Source: Candidatus Liptonbacteria bacterium RIFOXYD1_FULL_36_11
Lineage (GTDB): Bacteria; Patescibacteriota; Minisyncoccia; UBA6257; XYB1-36-10
Reading direction: 5' to 3'
NCBI GenBank assembly: GCA_001821375.1
Contig: MHLG01000006.1
Span: 17,473 to 39,003 of the forward strand
DNA length: 21,531 bases
The translations under genes were made by a program, and so were the position numbers. The notes beneath the pieces were generated by a model. That model worked only from the letters and a program-made list of their open reading frames with translations, did not search any database and was not told where the DNA came from. Of the stretch, positions 1-9,012 are shown piece after piece; position 1 is the first letter of the stretch, and every line of letters begins with the position of its first letter.

Positions 1-358
1 TGCGTTTAAAGTTTTTAGGATTACGCATAAGAAGAGGTTCCGCTTTTTTATGAAAATTTTCTAAAAATTTTTCTTTAATAATTGTTAAATTTGAATTTTT
101 GTAAAATTTATAAGTGTCGGGAAAAAGGAAGCCTTCTAATGATTTATCTAAACTTAAAAAATCTTCTTTAATATTTAAAACTCCTGCTTGTTTTAAAATA
201 GAGTTTATTTCTTTAACTGTTTTTCCTTCAGGAATAATAACAACAACTTCGTCTGCCTTGTTTTTTTTAAAATAAAAAAGAGAGATAAAAAAAATAACCG
301 CTAGAACAATCGCACCCACTAATATAAAAGCGGATATTTTATGATGACCGTAAAGCAA
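1..358 (-). CDS. mltG: Endolytic murein transglycosylase MltG (YceG-like), N-terminal part
   Basis: The gene runs off the left edge; about 119 N-terminal residues are visible. They show a short cytoplasmic start, one membrane segment (about residues 10-30, SAFILVGAIVLAVIFF), then the periplasmic part. Two features are typical of the MltG family: VVVIIPEGKTVKEI, a LysM-like start of the domain, and LEGFLFPDTY. The family cuts nascent peptidoglycan and sets glycan strand length at the membrane. The catalytic Glu region lies outside the window. The likely start is TTG at 358, which overlaps the end of rodA by 20 bp; a GTG at 319 would delete most of the membrane segment and is less likely. Overlap with rodA suggests translational coupling in one cell-wall operon. 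Confidence 0.85.
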   Translation of the reverse strand, partial: MLYGHHKISAFILVGAIVLAVIFFISLFYFKKNKADEVVVIIPEGKTVKEINSILKQAGVLNIKEDFLSLDKSLEGFLFPDTYKFYKNSNLTIIKEKFLENFHKKAEPLLMRNPKNFKR

Positions 359-1403
359 TAGCGTTAACTATAGCCACTATAGAAAAATTAGTCAATAAAT
401 TTGATCCGCCATAACTTAAAAAAGGAAAAGGGAGACCGATAACAGGAGAAAAACCGGTGGCTGAGCCGGTGTTAATAAAAAAATGAATAATGAGAACCAA
501 TGCCGAGCCAAGGCAAAAAAAACGATCAAAATTATTTAAAGCCAGACGCCGGCCGACGTAAATAATTTCCACGCATAAAAGAAAAAAAGTGGTAATAACA
601 GAAAATCCGCCAATTAATCCCCATTCTTCAGAAAGAGCGGCAAAAATAAAATCGTTGTGAGATTCCGGAAGAAAACCTAGTTGTACTTGAGACCCTTGTT
701 TAAAACCTTTTCCAAAAAATCCAGAAGAGCCAATAGCTATCTTTGATTGAATAACATTGTAATTCACGCCGAGAGGATCGCTTTCCGGGTAAAATACCCC
801 AATAATACGTTCTTTTTGATAGTTTGCCAAAAAACTAAACCAAGCCAAACAAAAGCCAAAAATTAGAATTGCCGAGCCAAAAAAAAGATGTTTTAAACGC
901 AAGCCGCTAGTTAATAAAAATCCAATCCAGATACCAAACATAACAAGAACGGAACCAAGATCCGGCTGTTTTAAAACAACGGCTGCCGGAATCAAAAAAA
1001 TGAAAAATGGAATAATGATGTTAGAAATTCTAGCGATGCCGATATGCTTTTTAGCAAAAAAATAAGCAAAAAATAAGATTAAAGAAAGTTTAGAAAGTTC
1101 TACGGGCTGAAAGTTAAAAAAACCAAGAGAGATCCAACCACGGACGCTTCTTATTGGTGAAAAAAGGAAAAAGGCAATCAAGAGTAATAATAACGAGAGA
1201 AAGTAAAATAAAACAATAAAAAGTCTGTCGTTAATAATGCTTCTCAAATCAAAACGCCAAAAAGCTATAATAACTAGAGTGCCTAAAATAATCCAAGAAA
1301 ATTGCAGCCAAAAATAGCGCATATTAATTCCGGCTAGAGTAACCAAACTTAAAAAACAGATAAAATAGACGGGAAAAAGGAGTTTAAAAGAGTGAGAGAG
1401 CAT
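339..1403 (-). CDS. rodA: RodA-like SEDS peptidoglycan glycosyltransferase
   Basis: A 354-residue protein with about ten membrane segments, the usual size for the SEDS family (FtsW/RodA/SpoVE). SEDS proteins polymerise lipid II into glycan strands together with a class B PBP. Visible family signatures are RGWISLGFFNFQPVELSKL near residue 90, KQPDLGS near 145, LPESHNDFIFA in the large extracellular loop near 245 (with the conserved Asp), and SYGGSNLLTNF near the C-terminus. The last one, with LLTNF, favours RodA (elongation) over FtsW (division), but in CPR genomes the two are hard to separate without a tree. The start is ATG at 1403. The stop overlaps the start of mltG, which supports a common cell-wall transcript. 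Confidence 0.88.
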   Translation of the reverse strand: MLSHSFKLLFPVYFICFLSLVTLAGINMRYFWLQFSWIILGTLVIIAFWRFDLRSIINDRLFIVLFYFLSLLLLLIAFFLFSPIRSVRGWISLGFFNFQPVELSKLSLILFFAYFFAKKHIGIARISNIIIPFFIFLIPAAVVLKQPDLGSVLVMFGIWIGFLLTSGLRLKHLFFGSAILIFGFCLAWFSFLANYQKERIIGVFYPESDPLGVNYNVIQSKIAIGSSGFFGKGFKQGSQVQLGFLPESHNDFIFAALSEEWGLIGGFSVITTFFLLCVEIIYVGRRLALNNFDRFFCLGSALVLIIHFFINTGSATGFSPVIGLPFPFLSYGGSNLLTNFSIVAIVNAIALRSS

Positions 1404-1456
1404 TACTAAAGTTTAAAGATTTAAACGGATAGAAAAAGAAATAAAAGAGTTATTTT

Positions 1457-2212
1457 TTAAAATACGGTTTTTTTGGCATCAAAGAAAATTTTTGTTTTCC
1501 CCGGGTCGGCTGGTATAGAAGGATAGGTAATAATAAACTGTCTTTCAGTAAAAGATTTTAAATCTTTAATTTCAGTTTTAGAGGCGCCAATAAGATTATT
1601 AGCGGCATCAAAAAATAAAACTTCAACCGGGATTTTTGAAAAATTAAAAGTGTCGCGGTTAGAGATAATGCCAGAAACAGAAATAGAGTCATTTTCCAGT
1701 TTAGTGGAAGTTTCACGAATATTTAGATCGGGAGAATTAAAAGCGTCACGCCTAGACCAAGAAATATTATCTAAAGAAACGACAATATTTTTAACAGATT
1801 CCGCGTTTAAGGATAAAAGAGGTTCAATTACATATTTAGTTTCACCGGAATAAATAAATGATTCTCCGGAAGATAACAGAAAGGAAAATTCTCCTGTTTC
1901 GTTATAAACTTTGTAAAAAAAACTGGAGGCACCATAAAAAGGATTAGGATTTTTAATTTGAAAAACTAAAACAGAGCTTCCTTCCTTAGCTGGAATAAGC
2001 ATAGCTTTTATTACCTCAAGCTTGGAAAGTGCTTTAATTTCGCAAGATTGGCAAGAACCGCCGCAGTCTACGTTCTCTTCAAGTCCGTTTTTCTTTCCAT
2101 CAAAACAGGAAGAGGTAGGAGAAATAAAAAGAAAAAATCCGTAGCCGAAAGCAAGAAAAATAATAATAAAAAAAGAGCCATAAATAAGTTGTTTTAAAAA
2201 ACGATTAGACAT
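1457..2212 (-). CDS. Membrane-anchored hypothetical protein with CxDGxxNGxExxVDCGGxC motif
   Basis: A 251-residue protein of unknown function. Residues 8-31 form one hydrophobic segment after a short basic start, so the rest is probably outside the membrane. Directly after it lies a Cys motif, CFDGKKNG at 36-43 and VDCGGSCQSC at 48-57, with Cys 36, 50, 54 and 57. This motif is frequent in extracellular proteins of Parcubacteria-like genomes and may form disulfides or bind metal. The remainder is predicted beta-rich, with two stretches (about 75-150 and 165-240) resembling Ig-like or FxLD-type domains; this is inferred from the alternating pattern only. It lies 53 bp upstream of rodA on the same strand, so it may share the transcript. 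Confidence 0.7.
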   Translation of the reverse strand: MSNRFLKQLIYGSFFIIIFLAFGYGFFLFISPTSSCFDGKKNGLEENVDCGGSCQSCEIKALSKLEVIKAMLIPAKEGSSVLVFQIKNPNPFYGASSFFYKVYNETGEFSFLLSSGESFIYSGETKYVIEPLLSLNAESVKNIVVSLDNISWSRRDAFNSPDLNIRETSTKLENDSISVSGIISNRDTFNFSKIPVEVLFFDAANNLIGASKTEIKDLKSFTERQFIITYPSIPADPGKTKIFFDAKKTVF

Positions 2213-2284
2213 AAAGATATTATAGAAAATTAAGAATGGTTTACCAAGAGAGAAAACTTTCAGTTAAATAAAAAACCCTTACAA

Positions 2285-2392
2285 TTGCCGGCATAACTTA
2301 CTTTCCCTAAATAGTATCATCAGTTTTAAGCGCTTTCACTTCTCTGTTCGGAATGGGAAGAGGTGGGGCACACTTAAATAGAACACCGGCAA
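2285..2392 (-). rRNA. rrf: 5S ribosomal RNA
   Basis: The minus strand has the core CCATTCCGAACAGAGAAGTG, and the two ends pair in the terminal helix (TTGCCGG with CCGGCAA). At about 108 nt it is shorter than the usual 115-120 nt. It lies about 30 nt downstream of the 23S processing stem and is followed by GGGTTTTTTATTT, which may end the transcript directly behind the terminal helix. The ends are set from the terminal helix, to within a few bases. Confidence 0.93.
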
Positions 2393-2553
2393 ATGCAAAG
2401 GTTCTCATTTTTAATTATCACAATATAAATTCTCATCGTTGAGATGGCCGGAATAGACCATTAGTACTCCTTGGCTAAAACTCTTACGAGCCTTACACCT
2501 AGAGCCTATTAACGTAGTAGTCTTCTACGAGGTCATGCACTTAATCTTAGGAG

Positions 2554-2587
<34 letters not shown>

Positions 2588-2729
2588 TTTCCGAACATAG
2601 CTACCCGGCAATTCACCTGGTGGCAAAGCCGGTAGACCAGAGGTTCGTTCAACCCGGTCCTCTCGTACTAGGGTCAACTTCCTTCAAGTGCTTATCGCCT
2701 GCAGCAGATAGAGACCAACCTGTCTCACG

Positions 2730-3498
<769 letters not shown>

Positions 3499-3602
3499 TT
3501 GGCGAACAGCCAAACGCTTGGGACCTTCTCCAGCCCCGCGCTGTGATGAGCCGACATCGAGGTGCCGAGCGTTGCCGTCGATATGGACTCTCGGGCAACA
3601 CC

Positions 3603-3636
<34 letters not shown>

Positions 3637-4195
3637 TCTCCGACCTTCCTGTAAAGGTTCGTCGGGTCACTAAGTTCTGCTTTCGCATCTGCTTGACTTG
3701 TAGGTCTTGCAGTTAAGCCGGCTTCTGCCTTTACACAATCGAGTCGATTTCCATCCGACTCTAGCCGACCTTAATAAACTCCTCCGTTACTCTTTAGGAG
3801 GATTCCGCCCCAGAAAAACTGCCCACCAGACACTGTCTTCATTAGACTTACCTAAAAGGATTTCTAATGAGTTAGAACTTAAACCATTAAAGGGCGGTAT
3901 TGCACTGGCGGCTCCATCTCAACCGGAGTTGAAACTTCAAAGCCTCCCGCCTATTCTACGCAACAACAATTTAAGCCCAATATCAAGCTACAGTAAAGCT
4001 CCCGGGGTCTTTTCGTCCCGCTGCAGGTATCCCGCGTCTTCACGGGAATCGCATTTTCACCGAGCTTCTCGTTGAGACAGTTCTCCAGTCGTTACGCCTT
4101 TCATGCGCTCCGGAACTTACCCGGAAAGGAATTGCGCTACCTTAGAACGATTATAGTTATCGCTGACATTGACGAGGGCTTCGGGCAGTTAGCAT

Positions 4196-4236
4196 CCAGC
4201 ACTAAATTTTCAAAAATTTTAAAAATTTAGTGCTGG
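4196..4236 (-). other. H68 expansion hairpin in 23S rRNA
   Basis: A perfect 15-bp stem (4196-4210 with 4222-4236) closed by an AT-rich loop replaces the tip of helix 68 in domain IV, just before the conserved CTAAGGTAGCG segment on the minus strand. It is a local helix extension and too short to be an intron. Confidence 0.75.
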
Positions 4237-4920
4237 ACACCGCCACCGTTAACCTTCTCGCATCGGTCAGGCGTCACCCCCTATACATCCTCTTACGAGT
4301 TCGCAGGGAGCTGTGTCTTTGGTAAACAGTCGCTAGAGATACTTTCGCTGCGCCCTTTTGATAACGCCTTGCGGCGCCATCATCAGGGAGGCCTTATTGC
4401 TAACTTACGGCCGCTTTTTTGCCGAGTTCCTTAACGAGAATTCACTCGTTCCCTTTGGGCTTCTCGCCCTATCCACCTGTGTCGGTTTCCGGTACGGATC
4501 CCGCTTCCTTAACCCTAGAAGTTTTTCTCGGAAAAGTAATTAGTCAACTAATCCAGGCCAAAGCCAAGACTCGTCTTTTCCCTAAAGTTCGCCATTAAAA
4601 GCAGGTGAAAAGATTTATCTTCCACCACCCTCGGTAAAAAACACCAAACCATTAAGATGCTTGACCTACTCCTTTTCGTCACTCCTTTAGAAAAAAGCGG
4701 GAGGGCCGGAATATTAACCGGCTGTCCATCAGCTGCGGCTTTCGCCATCGCCTTAGGCCCGCCTAACCCGTGGTTGATTGCCAGTGCCACGGAAACCTTG
4801 AATTTTCAGGGAGCTGATTTCTCATCAGCTTTGTGGTTACTCATGCCAACATTCTCTCTTCCATGCACTCCAGCAGCCCTCGCGGGTCCGCCTTCAGCGC
4901 GCATGAAATGCTCTCCTACC

Positions 4921-5131
4921 ACTCATGGGTTTAATTGGATAATTAACTTTTTAAAAAAAGTTTTAATTTAAAAATGGCGGCTGGCGGGAGGATGTCTCCC
5001 CGCTCCTATTTTATTAGGAGTTTTCGACGCGCGTTCGAAACGCCAGCCATAATTTTTAATAATGTGCTATGAGATGATTATAAAATAGTTTTGTAATCAT
5101 CTTTATAAATTACCCAATAAAACCCATGAGT
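4921..5131 (-). other. Intervening-sequence-like insertion at 23S helix 45
   Basis: About 211 nt replace the short H45 hairpin. The outer ends pair (4921-4938 with 5114-5131, 17 of 18 positions), and an inner GC-rich helix pairs GGCTGGCG at 4979-4986 with CGCCAGCC at 5041-5048. Between them lie AT-rich arms. H45 is one of the two classical places where bacterial 23S genes carry intervening sequences that RNase III removes, leaving fragmented rRNA. The insert has no ORF. Whether it is excised cannot be seen from DNA. Confidence 0.8.
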
Positions 5132-5748
5132 CCGCGATTTCGGCAGCTTGCTTAGCCCCGTACATTCTCGGCGCATCCCGCCATTGAATAGTGAGTTGTT
5201 ACACACTCTTTAAAGGATGGCTACCTCTGAGCCCACCTTCTATCTGTCTATGGCGTTACACTACCTTGGCACACTTAGCAAACATTTAGGGGCCTTAATC
5301 TGCGGTCTGGGCTGTTCCCCTTTCGAACATGGAGCTTAGCCCCCACGTTCTAACTCCCGAGTTATCTAACTGGTATTCGGAGTTTGATTGGTCTCGCGAG
5401 CTTTCACCCTATCAAGACCATCCAGTGCTCTACCCCCAATCAGAAACACTCGAGGCTAGCCCTAAAGCTATTTCGGAGAGAACCAGCTATTACCAGATTC
5501 GATTAGCTTTTCACTCCTTACCCCAGATCATCCGAAGATTTTGAACGATCAACCGGTTCGGACCTCCCCTCGCCTTTCGGCGAGGTTCATCCTGTCCAGG
5601 GCAAGCTCATCTGGCTTCGGGTCTTATCCATCCCCTTATAAACGCGCTTTTAACACTCGCTTTCGCTGTGCCTCCCCTCCGTAGAGGTTAGACAAAAGAG
5701 ACAGATAAACTCGTTGGCTCATTCTTCAATAGGCACACCGTCGCGCCT

Positions 5749-5829
5749 CGCTGCTGCTCAGCGCTCCGAATTTTAAATTTCCAAAAAAAATAGAAATCAA
5801 AAATTGAAGCGGGACGCTGAGCAACAGCG
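5749..5829 (-). other. Extended helix 25 of 23S rRNA, IVS-like
   Basis: A long helix (5749-5768 with 5810-5829, about 17 of 20 positions paired) closed by an AT-rich loop of 41 nt sits in the H25 region, between the CTGAAACCGT and GCCAACGAGTTT landmarks on the minus strand. H25 is the second classical site of removable intervening sequences. At 81 nt it is longer than E. coli H25 and has the form of a small IVS. Confidence 0.7.
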
Positions 5830-6185
5830 GTAGCGTTCCGGTTCCTTGTAGGCATACGGTTTCAGGTTCTATTTCATCGGCCTTCCGGCCTGCTTTTCAC
5901 CTTTCCCTCACGGTACTAGTACACTATAGATCACTAAAGATATTTAGCCTTACGAGACAGTTCTCGCAGATTCCTCCGACGTTTTCTTTTATCGAAGTAC
6001 TTAAGAATAAATACTAAAAGTTCGTTTGTTTTCGCCTACAGGGCTTTCACCTTCTTTAGCCCGGCTTTCCAGCACGGTTTGGCTAACAAACGAATTTATA
6101 ACTTTCTCTTTACTTACCGCACCTCCCAAGACTTTAGGATTTGCGATAAATAAAGAACGTATCTACCTTGCAACCCCAGCCACTG

Positions 6186-6325
6186 CACAGCAGTGGAAGA
6201 ACCAAATTCCAAGAGATAAATTACAAATAAATTAAAAATTATTTGATATCATCTGTCCTGTTAAATTAATTTTTATTTAACAGGAATTATTGGCGTTTGA
6301 TATTCCCAGTGCTGCGCACTGATTG
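6186..6325 (-). other. Insertion in the H16 region of 23S domain I
   Basis: In other bacteria the sequence between the AAACCAA and TGGGGTTG landmarks is a hairpin of about 20 nt. Here about 140 nt stand in its place. They include a 28-nt hairpin at 6257-6284 (CCTGTTAAAT paired with ATTTAACAGG) and two GC-rich short hairpins built on CAGTG/CACTG. There is no ORF and no visible group I core. Confidence 0.65.
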
Positions 6326-6655
6326 GTTTAGGCTAGTTCCCTTTTCGCTCGCCGCTACTTGGGGAATCACAGTTGTTTTATTTTCCGCCGCTTACTGAGA
6401 TGTTTCACTTCAGCGGGTTCGCTCTCCGGATTAAACCAGAGTTATTACGTTTTACGTAATAGAGTTTCCTCATTCGGAAATCCCCGGATCATAGGTTGCT
6501 ACGCACCTCCCCGAGGCGTATCGCCGCTACGCCGCGTCCTTCATCGCTCTTTAGTGTCAAGGCATCCACCGTACGCCCTTTTTCCGACCATCTCAACAAT
6601 GAGAAGTTATATTGTTTTAACTTTTTTTGTTTTCAAAAAACTGGAAATCTTTCTT

Positions 6656-6832
6656 AAGGGTGGTTGTAAAATTATTTCTACTGCAATTTATTATTTTTCA
6701 CCAATACTTCGTCAAGCTGGCATAAAATGATTTTCACCGTAGTCCTACTACGACTCAAATTATTTTACTGGCTTTCCTCGTCTTGGCGGAAAATATTAAA
6801 TTTCGTAACGAAATAATTTTACAACCACCCTT
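6656..6832. mobile_element. MITE-like element: 23-bp perfect terminal inverted repeats in the rRNA leader
   Basis: The segment begins and ends with perfect 23-bp inverted repeats (6656-6678 and 6810-6832, starting AAGGGTGG and ending CCACCCTT). It is flanked on both sides by TTCTT (6651-6655 and 6833-6837), as a 5-bp target duplication would be. It has no coding capacity. Inside are further paired arms, for example GTAGTAGGACTAC in the centre. Read on the minus strand it would form one long hairpin in the leader of the 23S transcript. It may be a miniature transposable element or a structural leader domain. No second copy exists in the window. Confidence 0.5.
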
Positions 6833-6910
6833 TTCTTCCCACTTCTGCCGGCCAAATCGTTTAAACAGTTTGGTCGAAAGACGTGAAGTTTTTACCAGAT
6901 GATTTTTATC

Positions 6911-6967
6911 AAACAAAAGCCGCGCAGAGCGCGGCTGAAAAAAATAAATTTAGAGGTCTTCAGCCGC
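6911..6967 (-). promoter_or_regulatory. Attenuator-like alternative hairpins in the rRNA leader
   Basis: On the minus-strand transcript three segments occur in order: GCGGCTGAA (6967-6959), TTCAGCCGC (6939-6931) and GCGCGGCT (6936-6929 with its partner 6925-6918). Segments 1 and 2 pair, and segment 2 overlaps the stem that forms the compact hairpin AGCCGCGC-TCT-GCGCGGCT followed by TTTGTTT. The two folds exclude each other, as in antiterminator/terminator pairs. They begin about 36 nt after the predicted start of the 23S transcript. On the plus strand the larger hairpin is followed by TTTGTTTTTTT, so it could also stop transcription from the left. Confidence 0.5.
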
Positions 6968-7009
6968 TTTGTTTTTTTATGTTTAACAGTATATTCTTTA
7001 ACAGTAATG

Positions 7010-7037
7010 ATTATAAGCGGATTAAAAACAATGTCAA
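7010..7037 (-). promoter_or_regulatory. Sigma-70-type promoter for 23S-5S
   Basis: On the minus strand TTGACA (7037-7032) and TATAAT (7015-7010) both match the consensus exactly, with a 16-bp spacer. The start would be near 7003, giving a leader of about 400 nt before 23S. This is the strongest promoter sequence in the window, as expected for rRNA, and supports a 23S-5S unit transcribed without 16S. Confidence 0.85.
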
Positions 7038-7098
7038 GAGAAAAGATGAGGATAATTTAGGAGACTACTGATGAGCATCAACTTCTTCGTAATTATAA

Positions 7099-7132
7099 CA
7101 AAAAAACCAGCTTCGACACAAAGCCGGAGCTG
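7099..7132 (-). terminator. Rho-independent terminator after the MscS-like gene
   Basis: On the minus strand CAGCTCCGGC pairs with GTCGAAGCTG (one mismatch, one G-U), followed by GTTTTTTTG. It lies 28 bp behind the stop of the 7160-7840 gene and separates it from the rRNA promoter. Confidence 0.8.
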
Positions 7133-7159
7133 ATTAAAAACTACTTTGAATTTTTATAA

Positions 7160-7840
7160 TTAATCCTCTACTTTGCTTCTGAATTTCTCAATTAAATGAG
7201 CGGCATAATCTTTTCCACCAATACCAAAAGCGATACCACCAGCTAAAGCTAACATAGCAATCAAGCCGGTTATTAAAGTATTGATTATCGCAGCAGCAAC
7301 ATTAAGTTGAAGTAGTGCCGCTAAGAAACCGAAAACTACTATTGAGTACCAAGTTAGGGCTCCGAGAAAACGAGCAGAATGAAGCTTAGCAGATAAAATA
7401 GAACCTCTGACAATTCTTTCTAAGAGGTTAGCAAGAATAACGGAAGAAAGCATAACAAGAACGGCAACCACGATACTCGGAATATAGCTTAGGACGTCTC
7501 TTAAGAAAGAAGAAAGGGCGTAAAGCTGAAGAATGTCCGTTGCGGCTAAAAGAAAAGCGATTGTTAAAAACCAATAAACCACTCGATCGCAAAATTTTGC
7601 GGAATCAAGGCGGATATTGGCGCGGTCAAAATATTTTTCCACGCCAAGCTTTTTTAATCCTTCGTCAATACGAAGAAGAGAAATAACTTTTCCGACAACC
7701 GCTCCAAAGGCTGCCGCTACTATTAAACCAATAATAAAAACAATGATGGCTCCGAGAAGAGTTGGTAAATATCCAATGACATCCATCCAAAGTTTTTGCA
7801 AAGATTCAACGACTACATTACTCCAAGTTTGAATGAGCAT
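7160..7840 (-). CDS. Small MscS-like / conserved TM-helix membrane protein
   Basis: A 226-residue membrane protein with about five hydrophobic segments (roughly 25-47, 86-104, 120-140, 160-180, 187-208). Repeated segments of the type LPTLLGAIIVFIIGLIVA and IPSIVVAVLVMLSSVILANL are typical of the conserved TM-helix family found in small relatives of mechanosensitive channels. The last segment, ALAGGIAFGIGGKDYA, resembles the Gly/Ala-rich pore helix of MscS. The protein ends soon after this helix, so the beta domain of MscS is missing. A role in osmotic or membrane tension response is an inference. The start is ATG at 7840 without a clear Shine-Dalgarno sequence. It is a single gene closed by its own terminator. 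Confidence 0.75.
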   Translation of the reverse strand: MLIQTWSNVVVESLQKLWMDVIGYLPTLLGAIIVFIIGLIVAAAFGAVVGKVISLLRIDEGLKKLGVEKYFDRANIRLDSAKFCDRVVYWFLTIAFLLAATDILQLYALSSFLRDVLSYIPSIVVAVLVMLSSVILANLLERIVRGSILSAKLHSARFLGALTWYSIVVFGFLAALLQLNVAAAIINTLITGLIAMLALAGGIAFGIGGKDYAAHLIEKFRSKVED

Positions 7841-7986
7841 ATTTTTTATTTAAGATTTTGTAAAAAATTAGGACGACCTTTAAGTTACTTGTAATCAAGC
7901 ACGTTAAGTTAATTATAGCAAAGAGCTGATAAATAATCAGAAAAAGATGTGGAAAACTTTAATTTGAGGATTGCGGCCGAAAAAAA

Positions 7987-8010
7987 AGAAAAGCCCAAAA
8001 GGGGCTTTAA
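7987..8010 (-). terminator. Rho-independent terminator after the 8030 gene
   Basis: On the minus strand AAAGCCCC-TTTT-GGGCTTTT is followed by CTTTTTTT. It sits about 20 bp behind the stop of the small helical protein gene. The rest of the gap up to 7840 (about 145 bp upstream of the MscS-like gene) shows no further element. Confidence 0.8.
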
Positions 8011-8029
8011 AAAGAAAGGGAAAGAAAAC

Positions 8030-8410
8030 TTAAAGAGATTTTTTTAATATTTCAGCGGTGTCCCGCAACATTGAAATGCCGTAATCTTCTAAAAGTTGAA
8101 AAAGCCTGTCAGAAAGTTTTTTTTCATCTTCTTCACTAAGAAGATTGGCGTTTCTTAAATGGGGAATTCTTTCTCTTATTTTTTGAAGTTCTTTAATAAT
8201 TTCTGGAATTTCTTCAACGGAAATTTTGCATTTTTGAAGAAATTCCAAACATAAAGCGAAGAGGAAAAACTCGCAACAAAAACTTTTTCGGATTATTTGT
8301 TTAGATTTTTCGGGTTCGGGATTGATAATTTCCCAAATAGTTTTTATTACAAGTTTGTGAAAGGATAAAAGTTCTTTTACGGGTTCTTCTAAAAGTTTTG
8401 CGTCATTCAT
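8030..8410 (-). CDS. Small helical hypothetical protein
   Basis: A 126-residue protein I do not recognise. I chose ATG at 8410 because AGAAAGGAAA lies 8 nt before it; the longer reading from 8479 begins with an unlikely segment and has no ribosome binding site. The protein is predicted almost wholly alpha-helical, rich in Leu, Glu and Lys, with no signal peptide or clear membrane segment. Two adjacent Cys (FCCEF) and one more Cys pair (ALCLEF, QKCK) lie in the middle. The C-terminal half (PEIIKELQKI to ILKKSL) looks like a helical bundle. It is monocistronic with its own terminator, and it lies just outside the repeat-rich cassette region to its right. Confidence 0.6.
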   Translation of the reverse strand: MNDAKLLEEPVKELLSFHKLVIKTIWEIINPEPEKSKQIIRKSFCCEFFLFALCLEFLQKCKISVEEIPEIIKELQKIRERIPHLRNANLLSEEDEKKLSDRLFQLLEDYGISMLRDTAEILKKSL

Positions 8411-8475
8411 AATAAATTTCCTTTCTTTTTTGGGTTTTAAAGATAAGCAAGAGCTTATACTAGAATATTTATAAA

Positions 8476-8846
8476 ACAAATCTACCGATTTTACAAGGTT
8501 TTATAGAAATTAATATCTGCCAAAAATTACAGTAGTAATAAAACGGCCACAATAATAACAATGAAGAAAACAAGCCAAGCTAAAGTGGAAAAGAGAAAAA
8601 GAAAGGCTTCTTTTTTAAGATTACTTAAATAAAGATGAATGGGTTTTCCTAAAACTAGTAGACCGGTTATGGATGCCGAGATAATAAATAAAAGCAAAAG
8701 AAAAAGCGGCATAAGAAAACTGGACTCCTTGCCAAAAATAATTTGTCCGTTAAAGAGAAGCAGTGACACGGCGGAGGTATAAACAAAAACACCTAAAGCA
8801 TTTATAAAACTTTTTAAAATGTATTCTGATTTTTTCATAGATTTGT
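8476..8846. repeat. 9-bp inverted repeats enclosing the small membrane protein gene
   Basis: ACAAATCTA at 8476-8484 and TAGATTTGT at 8838-8846 flank the gene 8527-8838. The right copy ends on the first base of the start codon. Alone this is weak evidence in AT-rich DNA, but the same word, AAACAAATCT, forms the outer part of the much longer inverted repeats around the neighbouring HIT gene. Confidence 0.35.
8527..8838 (-). CDS. Small three-segment membrane protein (possible cassette gene)
   Basis: A 103-residue protein with a short Lys-rich start (MKKSEYILKSF) and three long hydrophobic segments (about 12-30, 42-65, 77-103); the third runs to the very C-terminus. I chose ATG at 8838. The frame stays open to 9021, but that extension would translate the repeat DNA at 8895-8935 and is not credible. 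The function is not recognisable; holin-like or immunity-type roles are possible only by size and topology. It is the outermost gene of the series that reads away from the tyrosine recombinase. Confidence 0.55.
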   Translation of the reverse strand: MKKSEYILKSFINALGVFVYTSAVSLLLFNGQIIFGKESSFLMPLFLLLLFIISASITGLLVLGKPIHLYLSNLKKEAFLFLFSTLAWLVFFIVIIVAVLLLL

Positions 8847-8894
8847 ATAGATTAAATACAATTAAAGCGGATTTATATAACAGACTCGCTTGAT

Positions 8895-8935
8895 GCGAAG
8901 CGGAGGATTTCGCAAGCGAAGCGATTTCGGCTAAC
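8895..8935. repeat. 41-bp direct repeat, copy 1
   Basis: The 41 bp are identical to 10900-10940, beginning GCGAAGCGGAGG and ending TTCGGCTAAC. Both copies end on CTAAC, and both are followed by a palindromic, TATACGAAG-like segment. The copies flank the region with the HIT and PLP enzyme genes. Confidence 0.85.
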
Positions 8936-9012
8936 GTTTGCGGATATGAGAAGTTTTTATTTTTCTTCATTAATTTAATTAAAAAAGAAAAATAAAAATT
9001 TGGGCGGAGCCA
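8929..9012 (-). other. Half of an attC-like palindrome (site C)
   Basis: It starts like site B: CTAACG, a G-rich box ending GGATATGAGAAGTTTTT, then a perfect 14-bp inner inverted repeat (TTTTTATTTTTCTT with AAGAAAAATAAAAA), then ATTTGGGCGGAG. The outer right arm that should end in CATATCCGC...GTT is missing, and the inverted repeat of the HIT unit begins there instead. It may be a truncated or rearranged recombination site. Confidence 0.45.

Noticed and set aside
1650..1853. A 67-codon plus-strand frame inside the 1457-2212 gene
   Set aside because: It is the reverse-strand shadow of a gene with better coding features and has no ribosome binding site.
3707..6730. Several open frames of 60-123 codons on both strands over the 23S region
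   Set aside because: They lie in conserved rRNA sequence and have no ribosome binding sites or protein-like composition.
6656..6832. GAGGAAAG inside the inverted-repeat element, as in RNase P RNA
   Set aside because: The word stands alone; the element is far too short and lacks the other conserved regions of RNase P RNA.
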